A stretch of 64,000 nt of DNA from Candidatus Hecatella orcuttiae. GTDB lineage: Archaea; Thermoproteota; Bathyarchaeia; Hecatellales; Hecatellaceae. The notes beneath the pieces are model-generated. The model did no database searches, was not told the origin of the DNA, and saw nothing but the letters and a program-made list of their open reading frames with translations. Position numbers and translations under genes: made by a program. Below, piece after piece: positions 42,763 through 51,864 of the stretch. Each line of letters starts with the position of its first letter. The stretch's first letter is position 1. The stretch is taken from contig MTLY02000001.1 in assembly GCA_002011035.2 (NCBI GenBank), positions 251,342-315,341 on the forward strand, written 5' to 3'.

Positions 42763-43945
42763 GGTTGTCGTAATAGGCGGGGGAGTCGTCGGCTTATCCG
42801 TAGCCTACAACCTAGTCAAGCGAGGCGTGGGAAAAGTCTCCGTGCTAGAGAGGAGATACCTCGGAAGCGGAGCGTCCACCCGGAACTGCTGCGGAATCCG
42901 AAGCCAGTTTGGAGCTGAGGAAAACATCCGACTGGCTAGGGAAAGTAAAAAAATTTTCCAAGGTCTCACCGCCGAGCTGGGCTTCAACATCCTCCACATT
43001 AAAGGAGGCTGTATGATGCTGGCGTCGACGCCGGAGGAGGCTGAGATCCTAGAACGGAATGTTCGGCTTCAAAACCGTTTAGGTGTGAACACTAGGCTTC
43101 TGAACCCCGGAGAGCTTCGAGCACGGTTTCCCTATCTGAACCCTGATAAGATTAGGGCAGCCTCTTTCGACCCCACGGACAGTAAGGCTCACCATGACGC
43201 GGTGGTCATGGCCTACAGTGAAGCCTGCAGAAGGCTGGGCGTGGAGCTTAACACCTACACCGAAGTCAAAGGCTTCAAGGTGGAGGGGAAAGCCATCAGG
43301 GCGGTGAAAACTAGCCGGGGGGAGGTAAAATGCTCCCGGGTGGTTAACGCGGCTGGAGTGTGGTCTCGGCAGGTGGCCAGAATGGCCGGGGTCAACCTTC
43401 CTAACAGGCCTCTGAGGGCGGAGGGAATGGTTACAGAGCCTTTCCATTATTTTCTCGACCCCACCATCGTTCATCTCAACGGGCCCTTGGAGCTTACTCA
43501 AACTTTGAGAGGTGAGCTGGTAGGCGGGCTGGCGGACGGGGAAGATTTTTCCCTAAACCTTAACTCCAGCCTAAGCTTCGCGGAAAACTTCTGCAAAAGA
43601 GCAGTGGAAATCTTCCCCCGGCTGAAGTTCGCCAACCTCATGAGGCAGTGGGCTGGGTACTTCGACGTAACCCCCGACGGAAGCCCCGTCCTCGGCCCAG
43701 CGGAGGAGGTGGAAAACTTCTTCCAAGCCAATGGTTTCAGCGGCCACGGTTTCACGCTGGCCCCGGTGGTAGGAAGGCTTTTAGCTGAAGTGATAGCGAA
43801 GGGGAAAGCAACCCCATCCCTCGAACCTTTCTATCCCAGCAGATTTAGGGAGGGTAAGCTCATCGTGGAGAATACCGCCCCCGTCGACCGGCTGAGCTGG
43901 GCTTCTACACTTCCAGAAGCCTCTTCTTCAGCGCCGAGTCGTTGA
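42746..43945 (+). CDS. DAO-family FAD-dependent amino-acid dehydrogenase (SoxB / PDH beta-like)
   Basis: A 399-residue flavoprotein with the dinucleotide-binding motif [46 protein letters not shown] and the C-terminal [12 protein letters not shown]. It is the probable substrate-oxidising subunit, acting on a secondary amine such as proline, sarcosine or hydroxyproline; the sequence alone does not settle which. The 3' end overlaps the convergent purE by 41 bases. Confidence 0.87.
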   Translation: MLEKAEVVVIGGGVVGLSVAYNLVKRGVGKVSVLERRYLGSGASTRNCCGIRSQFGAEENIRLARESKKIFQGLTAELGFNILHIKGGCMMLASTPEEAEILERNVRLQNRLGVNTRLLNPGELRARFPYLNPDKIRAASFDPTDSKAHHDAVVMAYSEACRRLGVELNTYTEVKGFKVEGKAIRAVKTSRGEVKCSRVVNAAGVWSRQVARMAGVNLPNRPLRAEGMVTEPFHYFLDPTIVHLNGPLELTQTLRGELVGGLADGEDFSLNLNSSLSFAENFCKRAVEIFPRLKFANLMRQWAGYFDVTPDGSPVLGPAEEVENFFQANGFSGHGFTLAPVVGRLLAEVIAKGKATPSLEPFYPSRFREGKLIVENTAPVDRLSWASTLPEASSSAPSR

Positions 43946-44330
43946 GGGCTAGGATTCGGGCTGCGAGCCAAGCTGCGTTTTCTCCATTGTCGATGCCCAC
44001 GCAGGCGGTGGGGACTCCCTTGGGCATTTGAACCATAGAGAGCAGAGCGTCGAGGCCTCCCAGCTTCACGCTTTTGGGCACCCCTATGACGGGTTTGAGG
44101 GTTCGGGAGGCGATGAAGCCGGGAAGATGCGCGGAGAGGCCGGCTATGCCTATAAAAACTTCTGCCTCTGACTTTTCCAAGTATTTCTCCAGTTCCTTGG
44201 GGGTTCGGTGGGCGGAGAGAACTTTGACCTCATAGGGTATGCCCAAGGTTTTTAGGATTTTTTCTGCCTTGGAAGCTATGTCCCTGTCGTTTTCGCTTCC
44301 CATCAGAATAGATACTTTGACTTTCCTCAT
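43905..44330 (-). CDS. purE: N5-carboxyaminoimidazole ribonucleotide mutase / AIR carboxylase
   Basis: A 141-residue PurE with [45 protein letters not shown] and [20 protein letters not shown]. The SAHRTP spelling is that of class I enzymes, which act after PurK; no purK is in the window. Last gene of the purine operon. Its end overlaps the convergent dehydrogenase gene by 41 bases. Confidence 0.94.
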   Translation of the reverse strand: MRKVKVSILMGSENDRDIASKAEKILKTLGIPYEVKVLSAHRTPKELEKYLEKSEAEVFIGIAGLSAHLPGFIASRTLKPVIGVPKSVKLGGLDALLSMVQMPKGVPTACVGIDNGENAAWLAARILALNDSALKKRLLEV

Positions 44331-44347
44331 TTTTATTCAAATCCTCT

Positions 44348-45835
44348 TCAGGCTTTTAGGACGAGTTTACCTTTTCTGGGAATCCATTCGACGGTTTTCC
44401 CCACCAGCCCTTTTTTAGCCCTGTACTTGTAGACAGCCCGCATAAGCTGGGCCTGCTCTATTCTGACTTCCAGAAGTTCCCTTGAGCCAATGTCGCTTCG
44501 GTGATAAACACCCCAGCCGTCTCCCAGTTTCACGTAGGGCATGCAGGCTTCGGCCTTTTCCCCAGCCTCCATGATGGTTTCGCCTTTGGCGAAGATTTCC
44601 ACCAGCCGGGAGCCGCCTGAATAGATGGCGCCGTCAGGTTTCTGGTCGGTGGATGCGAAGTAAACTCGGCCTCCATGCCTTCTGATGGCTTCGAGGTCTA
44701 TGGAGAGAGGGTGACCTTTGGCCAGCTCTCTCTGGTCCGGATAGCCTCTTGGAGAGACACATTTCACCACGGAGGCAGCATTCTCCAACTCCAGCCTGAT
44801 TTTGTGGAGTTTCTCATCGAGGATGGCCTCGCATATTTCCACCATGTCGGTTTTCAGAAGGGGAAGCACGTTGACTGCCTCCGGGTCTCCCAGCCGGGAG
44901 TAGAATTCGATGATGGTGGGGCCCCAGCTGGCTGTGAGCATCATCTGCCCTGAAACCACTCCCTTGTATTTTTCTCCTGTTTCCGCCTCCACCGCCTTCA
45001 CGCACTTGTTCACAATGCTGACAGACTGCCGGTATTCCTCCATGGTGATGAAAGGGAGGAGAGGACCTTTCCCTGCGATGGAACCCATTCCCCCAGTTTC
45101 AGGACCTATGTCCATTTCGAAGGCGTTTTTGTTGTCTTGAACTAAGGGCAGAGGTCTGACGGTTCTGCCGTCGGTGAAGGCTTGAAGCGTGTACTCAGGC
45201 CCGTCTACTTTTTCTTCAATGAGGATGCGGTCTTCGATGTCCGTGTAATCTTTCATGTGTTCGCTGTAGATGATTTTAGCATGTTCTTCTTTGACGTGGG
45301 ATTTCTCCGCGCTTAGGTAGGCTTGGAGGTCTGCCACCACTTTGACCCCCTTCCCTCCCGCCTGTCTCGCAGGCTTTAAAGCTAAGCTTTCCGCGTACTC
45401 CCGCAGATAGGCGACGGCTTCGCTTACCTCCTTGAAAACCTTGAACCTCAGCCTTCCGGGGATCTTATACTTCCACATAAGCCTTCTCATGGAAGCCTTG
45501 GACATCTCCAACTCCGCAGGACCCTTCTTCGCCCCCACGCAGGGTATTCCCGCCTTCTCCAAGGTGTCAGCCACACCGTGGAAAAGAGGCTCCTCAGGCC
45601 CTACGAAAACCCAATCCACATGGAATTTTTCAGCCGCCTCCCAGACAGTTTGAGGGTTCTTGGAATCCCCTAGGAAAACTTCGCCGCCTGTTTTTTGGCA
45701 GAGGGACGCTATGCCTGGATTGTTCAGCCTCATAACAGCGTAAAGCCTAGGGTTTTGGGGGCTGCGGCAGATAGCTTCCGCTATGGCGTGCTCTCTGCCG
45801 CCTTCACCGACTAGCAAGACCTTAACGGCCATCAT
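44348..45835 (-). CDS. purD: phosphoribosylamine-glycine ligase
   Basis: ATP-grasp enzyme making GAR from phosphoribosylamine and glycine. The N-terminal motif is VLLVGEGGREHAIAEAI; the ATP-grasp body has ALKPARQAGGKGVKVV and FYSRLGDPEAVNVLPLL. At 495 residues it is longer than bacterial PurD (about 430), as in many archaea. The ATG start lies 14 bases inside the upstream purF-like gene. Confidence 0.94.
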   Translation of the reverse strand: MMAVKVLLVGEGGREHAIAEAICRSPQNPRLYAVMRLNNPGIASLCQKTGGEVFLGDSKNPQTVWEAAEKFHVDWVFVGPEEPLFHGVADTLEKAGIPCVGAKKGPAELEMSKASMRRLMWKYKIPGRLRFKVFKEVSEAVAYLREYAESLALKPARQAGGKGVKVVADLQAYLSAEKSHVKEEHAKIIYSEHMKDYTDIEDRILIEEKVDGPEYTLQAFTDGRTVRPLPLVQDNKNAFEMDIGPETGGMGSIAGKGPLLPFITMEEYRQSVSIVNKCVKAVEAETGEKYKGVVSGQMMLTASWGPTIIEFYSRLGDPEAVNVLPLLKTDMVEICEAILDEKLHKIRLELENAASVVKCVSPRGYPDQRELAKGHPLSIDLEAIRRHGGRVYFASTDQKPDGAIYSGGSRLVEIFAKGETIMEAGEKAEACMPYVKLGDGWGVYHRSDIGSRELLEVRIEQAQLMRAVYKYRAKKGLVGKTVEWIPRKGKLVLKA

Positions 45836-47231
45836 CAGCGCCTCCCTCTTCTGGTGGAAGAGGATACTTACCTGAAAAACATCCCAAACACAGACGGCTT
45901 TTGGGAATGCCTAGGGCGTCGGTTAACCCTCGAAGACTCAGCCAGTGGAAACTGTCCGCCCCCACCACCTTTCCCACCTCTCCCGGAGTTAGGTTAGCAG
46001 CTATGAGTTCGTCTTCCGGAGGAACTTCAGTGCCGTAGGGGCATGAGGCCACCAGTCTAGGGCTGCCCACCCGGACGTGAATTTCCTTAGCGCCCATTCT
46101 ATTCCTCATGAGGCTCACCGTGTTTTTGGTGGTTGTCCCTCGGACGACGCTGTCGTCGACGAGAACTATTTTTTTCCCCGCCATAGCAGTCTTGATGGGG
46201 TTGAGTTTAAGCTGAACTCCCACCAGCCTTTCAAATTGAGTGGGCTTGATGGCGCTTCTGACCCTTCTCCCTGTCTGCACAAAACCCAGACCTAGGGGAG
46301 TTCCTGTTTCGTTGGAGTAGGCAACCGCAAAGGGGATGGCTGTCTCCGGGACACCTAACACCACCTCCGCATCCCTGACAGGGTTTTCTTTCGCCAGTCT
46401 TTTCCCGATCTCCATTCTCGCGTTGTAGACGCTGCTTCCGTTGATCCAAGAATCAGGCCTAGCGAGATAGACGTGTTCAAAGGCGCAATAGCTGGGCTGA
46501 GGCTTCACAGCCTGTTTTCTTTTGATGCTTTGGGAGTCGAAATAGTAGATTTCCCCCGGCTTTAGGTCGCTTTTGAAATCCGCCCCTATGACGTCCACAG
46601 CACAGCTTTCGGAGGCTACAACCCCGTAGTCAAAGCCGAAGCTTCCTATGGTTAAAGGCTTAACCCCTCGGGGATCCCGGGCGGCCACCATTTCACCTTT
46701 TCCTGTTAAGATAACAGTCGAGTATACGCCTTTCACCGTCTTCATCAGCTCAGCCATGGCGTCTAGGGGATGCTTTTCCTCCAATTCTCGGGAGAAAAGA
46801 GCTGCGAAAAGTTCAGCTTCGCTTTGGGGAACAAAGGGCTTGACCCTTCCTGTCAATTCCTTAACATTGAGAATTTTTCCATCGAAACATAAGGCAACTT
46901 TTTGAGGCCCCTCTACCAGCGCAGGCTGGATTTTTCCAAGCTCTTTCTCTGGCATAGCTGTTACGCAGCCTATGCCCATCCATCCTTTCAGGGCCTCTAT
47001 GATTTTAGGCTCTGAGAACACTTGGTCTACGAGGCCTGGGGCCTTGTGATGGTAGAGGTTTCCATTCCCTGCGGAGGTGACAATTCCGCAGGTTTCTTGA
47101 CCCCTGTGCTGGAGAGCCATGAGGCCGTAGTAGAGGAAGCGAGCCATCTTCCAAAGGCGGCTGAAGCCGTAAATGCCTATTATTCCACTGCCCACGGTAG
47201 ACGGCCTCCTTCTTTCACCTCTAAACTTCAT
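45822..47231 (-). CDS. PurF paralogue with degenerate glutaminase site
   Basis: A 469-residue amidophosphoribosyltransferase homologue. The N-terminal Ntn-hydrolase domain keeps GLMALQHRGQE but its catalytic features are gone: the nucleophile Cys aligns with Ser15, the Arg of HVRYST is Thr91, the oxyanion Asn of CHNG is Asp117, and the SDAE Asp is Glu138. The PRPP loop VLVDDSVVRGTT and the iron-sulfur cysteines (YCAFEHVY, ASCPYG, CLGC) remain. It probably cannot use glutamine itself and may pair with the neighbouring complete PurF or use free ammonia. ATG overlaps the purF stop. Confidence 0.9.
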   Translation of the reverse strand: MKFRGERRRPSTVGSGIIGIYGFSRLWKMARFLYYGLMALQHRGQETCGIVTSAGNGNLYHHKAPGLVDQVFSEPKIIEALKGWMGIGCVTAMPEKELGKIQPALVEGPQKVALCFDGKILNVKELTGRVKPFVPQSEAELFAALFSRELEEKHPLDAMAELMKTVKGVYSTVILTGKGEMVAARDPRGVKPLTIGSFGFDYGVVASESCAVDVIGADFKSDLKPGEIYYFDSQSIKRKQAVKPQPSYCAFEHVYLARPDSWINGSSVYNARMEIGKRLAKENPVRDAEVVLGVPETAIPFAVAYSNETGTPLGLGFVQTGRRVRSAIKPTQFERLVGVQLKLNPIKTAMAGKKIVLVDDSVVRGTTTKNTVSLMRNRMGAKEIHVRVGSPRLVASCPYGTEVPPEDELIAANLTPGEVGKVVGADSFHWLSLRGLTDALGIPKSRLCLGCFSGKYPLPPEEGGADDGR

Positions 47232-48664
47232 CCTTCCGCTTCAATGTATCGGACGCCTTCTGCAGGCATCTTCACCCGCATTCTATCGGCTAGCCTTTGG
47301 GCCTTAGGAGTAGGGTAGACGCCTGTTAAACAGGCCAAGCAGAGCTCTTCTTCCCTCAGGCCTATGGCTTCCACCAGTCCTCGGACAGTTTGATACTCCA
47401 AGGAGTCAGCCCCTATAAGGCGGCGTATTTCCTCCACAGTTTTCTGGGATGCGATAAGTTCTTGGTGGGTCGCTATATCTATGCCGTAAAAACAAGGGGA
47501 GATCAGAGGGGGACAGGTTATTCGAACATGGACTTCCCTAGCCCCAGCCCTTCTGACCATGTCGACGATCTTCCGGATGGTGGTGCCCCTCACGATGCTG
47601 TCGTCCACGAGGATAACACGCTGCCCTCGGAGCACCGATTTTAGGGGGTTGAGCTTCATCTTCACCGCATCATCCCTCGCCGCCTGAACAGGCATGATGA
47701 AGGTTCTGTGAATGTAGCGGTTTTTAATCAAGCCTTCTGCCACTGGAAGGCTGCTCATCCTAGACATGCCTTCAGCCGCAGGCCTAGAGGTGTCAGGCAC
47801 AGGCACTATCACATCGGCGTTGCAGTCGAAGTCCTTAGCTAATCTTTTTCCTAGGCTGATTCTCACATCGTAAACGCTTTTCCCCTCCATCACCGAATCA
47901 GGCCGGCTGAAGTAGACGTACTCAAACATGCAATGAGCCCTCCGACAGGGAGCAACGAACCGCTTCTTCACTAGGTGGGAATCCGTAATCAGCAGAGCTT
48001 CCCCCGGTTTAACATCCGACAGAAACTCGCCGCCAACCGAGTCCAAGGCCACACTCTCAGAGGCGCAGGCGGCAAAGTCTTCTCCCCTGCCATAGCACAG
48101 CGGCCTCAGCCCAAGGGGGTCCCGGAAGGCTAACAGTTCACTTTGGTCGGTTAGGCAGAGGGCGGCGTAGCCTCCCTCCACCACCTCAGCCAAGGCGGAG
48201 AGGGCCTCAAAAACGTCCCCTGTTTCCCTCCGCTTCTCCAAGAGAATGTTGAGCAAGATTTCAGCATCGGAGGACGACATGAGAGGAATACGTTTCTTCC
48301 ACATCAGCCCTTTCAGCTCCATGTAGTTGACCAAGTTTCCGTTGTGGCAGAAGGCCATCTCCCCGATGCAGAAAGGCTGCGCATTGTCCACGGAGGAAAG
48401 ACCCGTGGTCGAGTAGCGTACATGTCCCAAGCCTATTTTACCTCTGAGACTTAGGGCTTCCTTCAAAAGGGAGCCGCTTCCCACCAAGCCCATGGTTTTC
48501 TTGGCCACCAACCGGCCTTCAGGCTCAGCTAAGGCCATTCCAGCCGATTCTTGCCCCCTGTGCTGGAGGGCCATCAGGCCGGTGAAGATGCGGCCGGCCG
48601 CAGGCTGTGTGGTGCAGCATACTCCGAACACACCGCAGGCTTCCCGAGGATAGTCGTGGCTCAA
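47228..48664 (-). CDS. purF: amidophosphoribosyltransferase
   Basis: Commits PRPP to purine synthesis. The 478-residue enzyme has a complete glutaminase site (propeptide then CGVFGV with Cys10, HVRYSTTG with Arg83, CHNGNL, SSDAE) and phosphoribosyltransferase site (IKNRYIHRTFI, VILVDDSIVRGTT). Cysteines in HCMFEYVYF, SPCFYG and CLAC match the [4Fe-4S] ligands of the Bacillus enzyme. TTG start overlaps the purL stop (TTGA). Followed directly by the degenerate paralogue. Confidence 0.96.
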   Translation of the reverse strand: MSHDYPREACGVFGVCCTTQPAAGRIFTGLMALQHRGQESAGMALAEPEGRLVAKKTMGLVGSGSLLKEALSLRGKIGLGHVRYSTTGLSSVDNAQPFCIGEMAFCHNGNLVNYMELKGLMWKKRIPLMSSSDAEILLNILLEKRRETGDVFEALSALAEVVEGGYAALCLTDQSELLAFRDPLGLRPLCYGRGEDFAACASESVALDSVGGEFLSDVKPGEALLITDSHLVKKRFVAPCRRAHCMFEYVYFSRPDSVMEGKSVYDVRISLGKRLAKDFDCNADVIVPVPDTSRPAAEGMSRMSSLPVAEGLIKNRYIHRTFIMPVQAARDDAVKMKLNPLKSVLRGQRVILVDDSIVRGTTIRKIVDMVRRAGAREVHVRITCPPLISPCFYGIDIATHQELIASQKTVEEIRRLIGADSLEYQTVRGLVEAIGLREEELCLACLTGVYPTPKAQRLADRMRVKMPAEGVRYIEAEG

Positions 48665-50889
48665 TTTTTTCCCTCCATGATCCTAGGAATAGCCTCCCTC
48701 CACCTTTCTTCGATCTCAGCCAAGTCAACTTGGATGACAGGGGTTCCGGAGGCTTGTAGGAGGAAGACGGCGTCATCCACCACTCTGCCTACCTTTCTGG
48801 CAGGTGCGCCTTCTCGGCTTGCCAACTTCAAAACCACATCAACATTTTCCTCGTTGACTGCGAGAATGAACCTTGAATAGGTCTCGGAAAAGAGCAGTTC
48901 GTCTTTACGGGTTACCCCTCTGCAAGGAACATGTTCCAACTCAATTTTCAATCCCAGTTTCCCTTGGACAGCCATCAGTGCCAGCGCCACGGCTAGACCG
49001 CCTTTGGAGCAGTCGTGGGCTGCGGAAACATACCCAGCTCGGATGGCCTTCAAAACAGTTTGAAGGGAGGCTTTCTCCCTAGCCGCCTCAGCTGCAGGAG
49101 GCCTGCCTTGGTTTATCCGGTGAATCTCGCAGTAATATTCTGAGCCACCCATCTCCGGGCGGGTCTCCCCCACCACCAGAACACAGTCTCCGGGGTTTTT
49201 GAGGGCTAGGGTTGTTATCCATTGAAGGTCTTCTATCAGTCCCAACATAACCACGACGGTAGAAGGCTTAACAGCCACCCCTGTCTCGCTGTCCTCGTTG
49301 TAGAAGCTGACATTTCCTCCCACGCATGGAATGCCCAAGCCTCTGCCCATGTAAGCTAGGCCTTCTATTCCTCTCTTAAACTGCCAAAAGATCTCCGGCT
49401 TTTCCGGATTGCCGAAGTTACAGCAGTCAGCATAGGCGACGGGTTCAGCTCCTACGCAGACCACATTCCTAGCTGCCTCCGCCAAGGCTCCGGCATGGCC
49501 GTAGAAGGGATCAAGGTAAGCGTGGCGGCTGTTACAATCAGCCTTGAGGGCTATGGCCTTGGGGATTTCAAGAAGCCGGAGCACGGCAGCATCACCTTCT
49601 CCGGGCTTCACCACCGACCTAACTCCCACCTCATGGTCATATTGCTGGAAGACCCACTCTTGGCTGGCTATGTTAGGCAAGGCCAGGAGGCTGAGGAAAA
49701 CCTCGTTCAGATTCTCAGGTTCCTTGGGCGTCGGATAGTTCTGACCATCCGCCGGGAGGCTTGGCTCTTTGGCTTCTCTCCTGATAACAGGTGCTTGAGC
49801 TAAGATTTCGGAGGGAACTTCCGCCACCTTTTCACCTTGGAAGAAGACGGAAACATTGCCACCTTCCGTAACTTTTCCTACGATGGAGTAAGAGAGTCCG
49901 TATTTCTCGAAGACTCGGAGAACTTGGGAAAGCCCCTGAGGGTTGACGGCAAAAAGCATGCGTTCCTGAGACTCGGAAAGAACCAGCTCATAGGGAGTCA
50001 TGCCTTCTTCCCTGACGTGAACACGGTCAAGGTTTAGCTCCACCCCTCTGCCTCCTTTAAAGGACATTTCTGACGCTGCACAGGTTAGGCCGCCTCCTCC
50101 CAGATCCTTCAACCCCCTAACCTGTCCTGTTTTCAAAGCTTCCAGAACAGCTTCTATCAGAAGCTTTTTGGTGAAGGGGTCGCCAATCTGAACCGCAGGC
50201 CTGTCTTCCTCCGACTGCTGTCCGATGGTTTTTGAGGCGAAGGTCACCCCGTGGATGCCGTCCCTTCCAGTGGGACCTCCCACTAAAACTAAAATGTCTC
50301 CAGGTTCCTTGAACTCAGCTAAGATAATGTCCTCTCTCTTCGCAAGCCCAACGCAGGCTACGTTGACCAAGCAGTTTGTTTCAAAGCTACTGTCAAACTC
50401 AACTTCCCCCGCCACCGTGGGAACCCCGATGCAGTTACCGTAGTCGCCTATCCCTCTCACCACATGCTTGAAAAGCCACTGGGTGCGCCCTGACCGGGGG
50501 TTCCCGAATCTCAGAGAGTCTAAAAGGGCAATAGGCCTGGCTCCAACGCAGAGGACATCCCTGACGATTCCTCCAACGCCTGTAGCGGCTCCGTTGTAAG
50601 GTTCGATGGCAGAGGGGTGGTTGTGGCTTTCAACCTTGAAGGCTACCACGTAGCCGTCCCCTATGTCCACGATGCCTGAATCGTAACCCGGCCCTACGAC
50701 GACCCTTGGGGAACGTGAGGGCAACAAGCTCAGCATGGGTCGGCTGCTCTTGTAGGAGCAGTGTTCGGAATACATGATGTCGAACATGCCCCACTCTACC
50801 GGATTTGGCTCTCTTCCCAGCCGCTTCCTTATCTCCTCCGCTTCTTCCCTAGTTAGGTGGGTTTTTATGGGCGGTGATAGAGTGGACAT
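48661..50889 (-). CDS. purL: phosphoribosylformylglycinamidine synthase, synthetase subunit
   Basis: A 742-residue small-type PurL converting FGAR to FGAM with ammonia from PurQ. It contains MYSEHCSYKSSRP, AFKVESHNHPSAIEPYNGAA, GVGGIVRDVLCVGARP and the second-half repeats such as HAGALAEAARNVVCVGAEP. The small type requires PurS and PurQ, and both lie upstream in order purS-purQ-purL. Confidence 0.97.
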   Translation of the reverse strand: MSTLSPPIKTHLTREEAEEIRKRLGREPNPVEWGMFDIMYSEHCSYKSSRPMLSLLPSRSPRVVVGPGYDSGIVDIGDGYVVAFKVESHNHPSAIEPYNGAATGVGGIVRDVLCVGARPIALLDSLRFGNPRSGRTQWLFKHVVRGIGDYGNCIGVPTVAGEVEFDSSFETNCLVNVACVGLAKREDIILAEFKEPGDILVLVGGPTGRDGIHGVTFASKTIGQQSEEDRPAVQIGDPFTKKLLIEAVLEALKTGQVRGLKDLGGGGLTCAASEMSFKGGRGVELNLDRVHVREEGMTPYELVLSESQERMLFAVNPQGLSQVLRVFEKYGLSYSIVGKVTEGGNVSVFFQGEKVAEVPSEILAQAPVIRREAKEPSLPADGQNYPTPKEPENLNEVFLSLLALPNIASQEWVFQQYDHEVGVRSVVKPGEGDAAVLRLLEIPKAIALKADCNSRHAYLDPFYGHAGALAEAARNVVCVGAEPVAYADCCNFGNPEKPEIFWQFKRGIEGLAYMGRGLGIPCVGGNVSFYNEDSETGVAVKPSTVVVMLGLIEDLQWITTLALKNPGDCVLVVGETRPEMGGSEYYCEIHRINQGRPPAAEAAREKASLQTVLKAIRAGYVSAAHDCSKGGLAVALALMAVQGKLGLKIELEHVPCRGVTRKDELLFSETYSRFILAVNEENVDVVLKLASREGAPARKVGRVVDDAVFLLQASGTPVIQVDLAEIEERWREAIPRIMEGKN

Positions 50890-50899
50890 GGTTTTTCCC

Positions 50900-51601
50900 T
50901 CAATGTTTGATATAGTCGACCATGGACTGGAAGATCAGCGCACCGTCTCTCCGCCTGCTAGGGTTGAGGATAGGCTCTGAAGCCCTCTCTGGATGAGGCA
51001 TGATACCTAGGACATTTCCCCGCTCGTTAGCAATAGCGGCTATGTTCCCAACTGCCCCGTTAGGATTAGCCTTAGAGGAGGGCTCACCTTTTTCATCCAC
51101 GTATCTGAACACGATTCGACGGGAGAAGCTAAGGGCCTTGAGGGCTTCTGCCTCATGAAAGTATCTTCCCTCATGGTGGGCTATGGGCATGTGAAGCATT
51201 TGTCCCTCCGAAATGAGGCTGGTGAAAGCGGTGTGGGCTGTTTCACATCGGAGGATAATCCACTTGCAGATGAATTTTAAGCTGTCGTTGGGCAGAAAGG
51301 CTCCGGGGAGAATTTCAGCTTCGACCAGTATTTGGAAGCCGTTACATATTCCTAAAACTGGTTTCCCTTCTTCTGCCATGAGTTTAACTTCCTCCATAGC
51401 CGGGCTTCTCGCCGCTATAACTCCGCATCTCAAATGATCTCCGTAAGAAAATCCTCCAGGTAAAACCACGGCATCATAGCCGCTGTGCTTGAATTCCTTA
51501 TGCCAAACCAGCTCCGTGGGAACGTTTAGAACGTTTTTTAGAACATGGACCACATCTAGGTCGCAGTTGGAACCGGGAAACTTAATGACAGCAACCCTCG
51601 T
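50900..51601 (-). CDS. purQ: phosphoribosylformylglycinamidine synthase, glutaminase subunit; apparent ACG start
   Basis: Class I GATase feeding PurL. From 51601 the frame reads T-RVAVIKFPGSNCDLDVVHV, the conserved PurQ N-terminus with ACG in place of the initiator ATG, giving 233 residues. The first conventional start (GTG 51553) would remove the first strand and the GSNCD motif. GAGGGAG lies eight bases upstream of ACG, and the purS stop is two bases upstream. Catalytic motifs: LPGGFSYGDHLR, VLGICNGFQIL with the nucleophile Cys, and MPHPERAS. Coding is certain; the initiator is unusual. Confidence 0.93.
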   Translation of the reverse strand, partial: TRVAVIKFPGSNCDLDVVHVLKNVLNVPTELVWHKEFKHSGYDAVVLPGGFSYGDHLRCGVIAARSPAMEEVKLMAEEGKPVLGICNGFQILVEAEILPGAFLPNDSLKFICKWIILRCETAHTAFTSLISEGQMLHMPIAHHEGRYFHEAEALKALSFSRRIVFRYVDEKGEPSSKANPNGAVGNIAAIANERGNVLGIMPHPERASEPILNPSRRRDGALIFQSMVDYIKH

Positions 51602-51603
51602 TT

Positions 51604-51864
51604 CTATTTCTCCCTCACTTGGATGCGGCTTGTGTGAACCACAGGATTGTAGAGACGAAGAGCGTTACACATTTCAAAAACCAGCTTTTCAGCATCTTCA
51701 GGACCCTCGGCTTGAACTTCCAACTGAATGTACTTTCCAGCACGAACAGACTTCACATTTTCATATCCTCCCTTTAATAGGAGGTCACGGTGGATCGTTT
51801 CGCCTTCTGGATCCCGAGCGACAGGTTTATTTTGAATCACTACCTCAACCGTGTAATTTTTCAC
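51604..51864 (-). CDS. purS: phosphoribosylformylglycinamidine synthase, PurS subunit
   Basis: An 86-residue structural subunit bridging PurL and PurQ. It shows the PurS pattern: VEVVIQNKPVARDPEGETI, then SVRAGKYIQLEV and EDAEKLVFEMCNALRLYNPV. GTG start. First gene of the purine operon; a TATA box (51932-51941, minus strand GTTTATAGA) lies about 70 bases upstream. Confidence 0.95.
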   Translation of the reverse strand: MKNYTVEVVIQNKPVARDPEGETIHRDLLLKGGYENVKSVRAGKYIQLEVQAEGPEDAEKLVFEMCNALRLYNPVVHTSRIQVREK

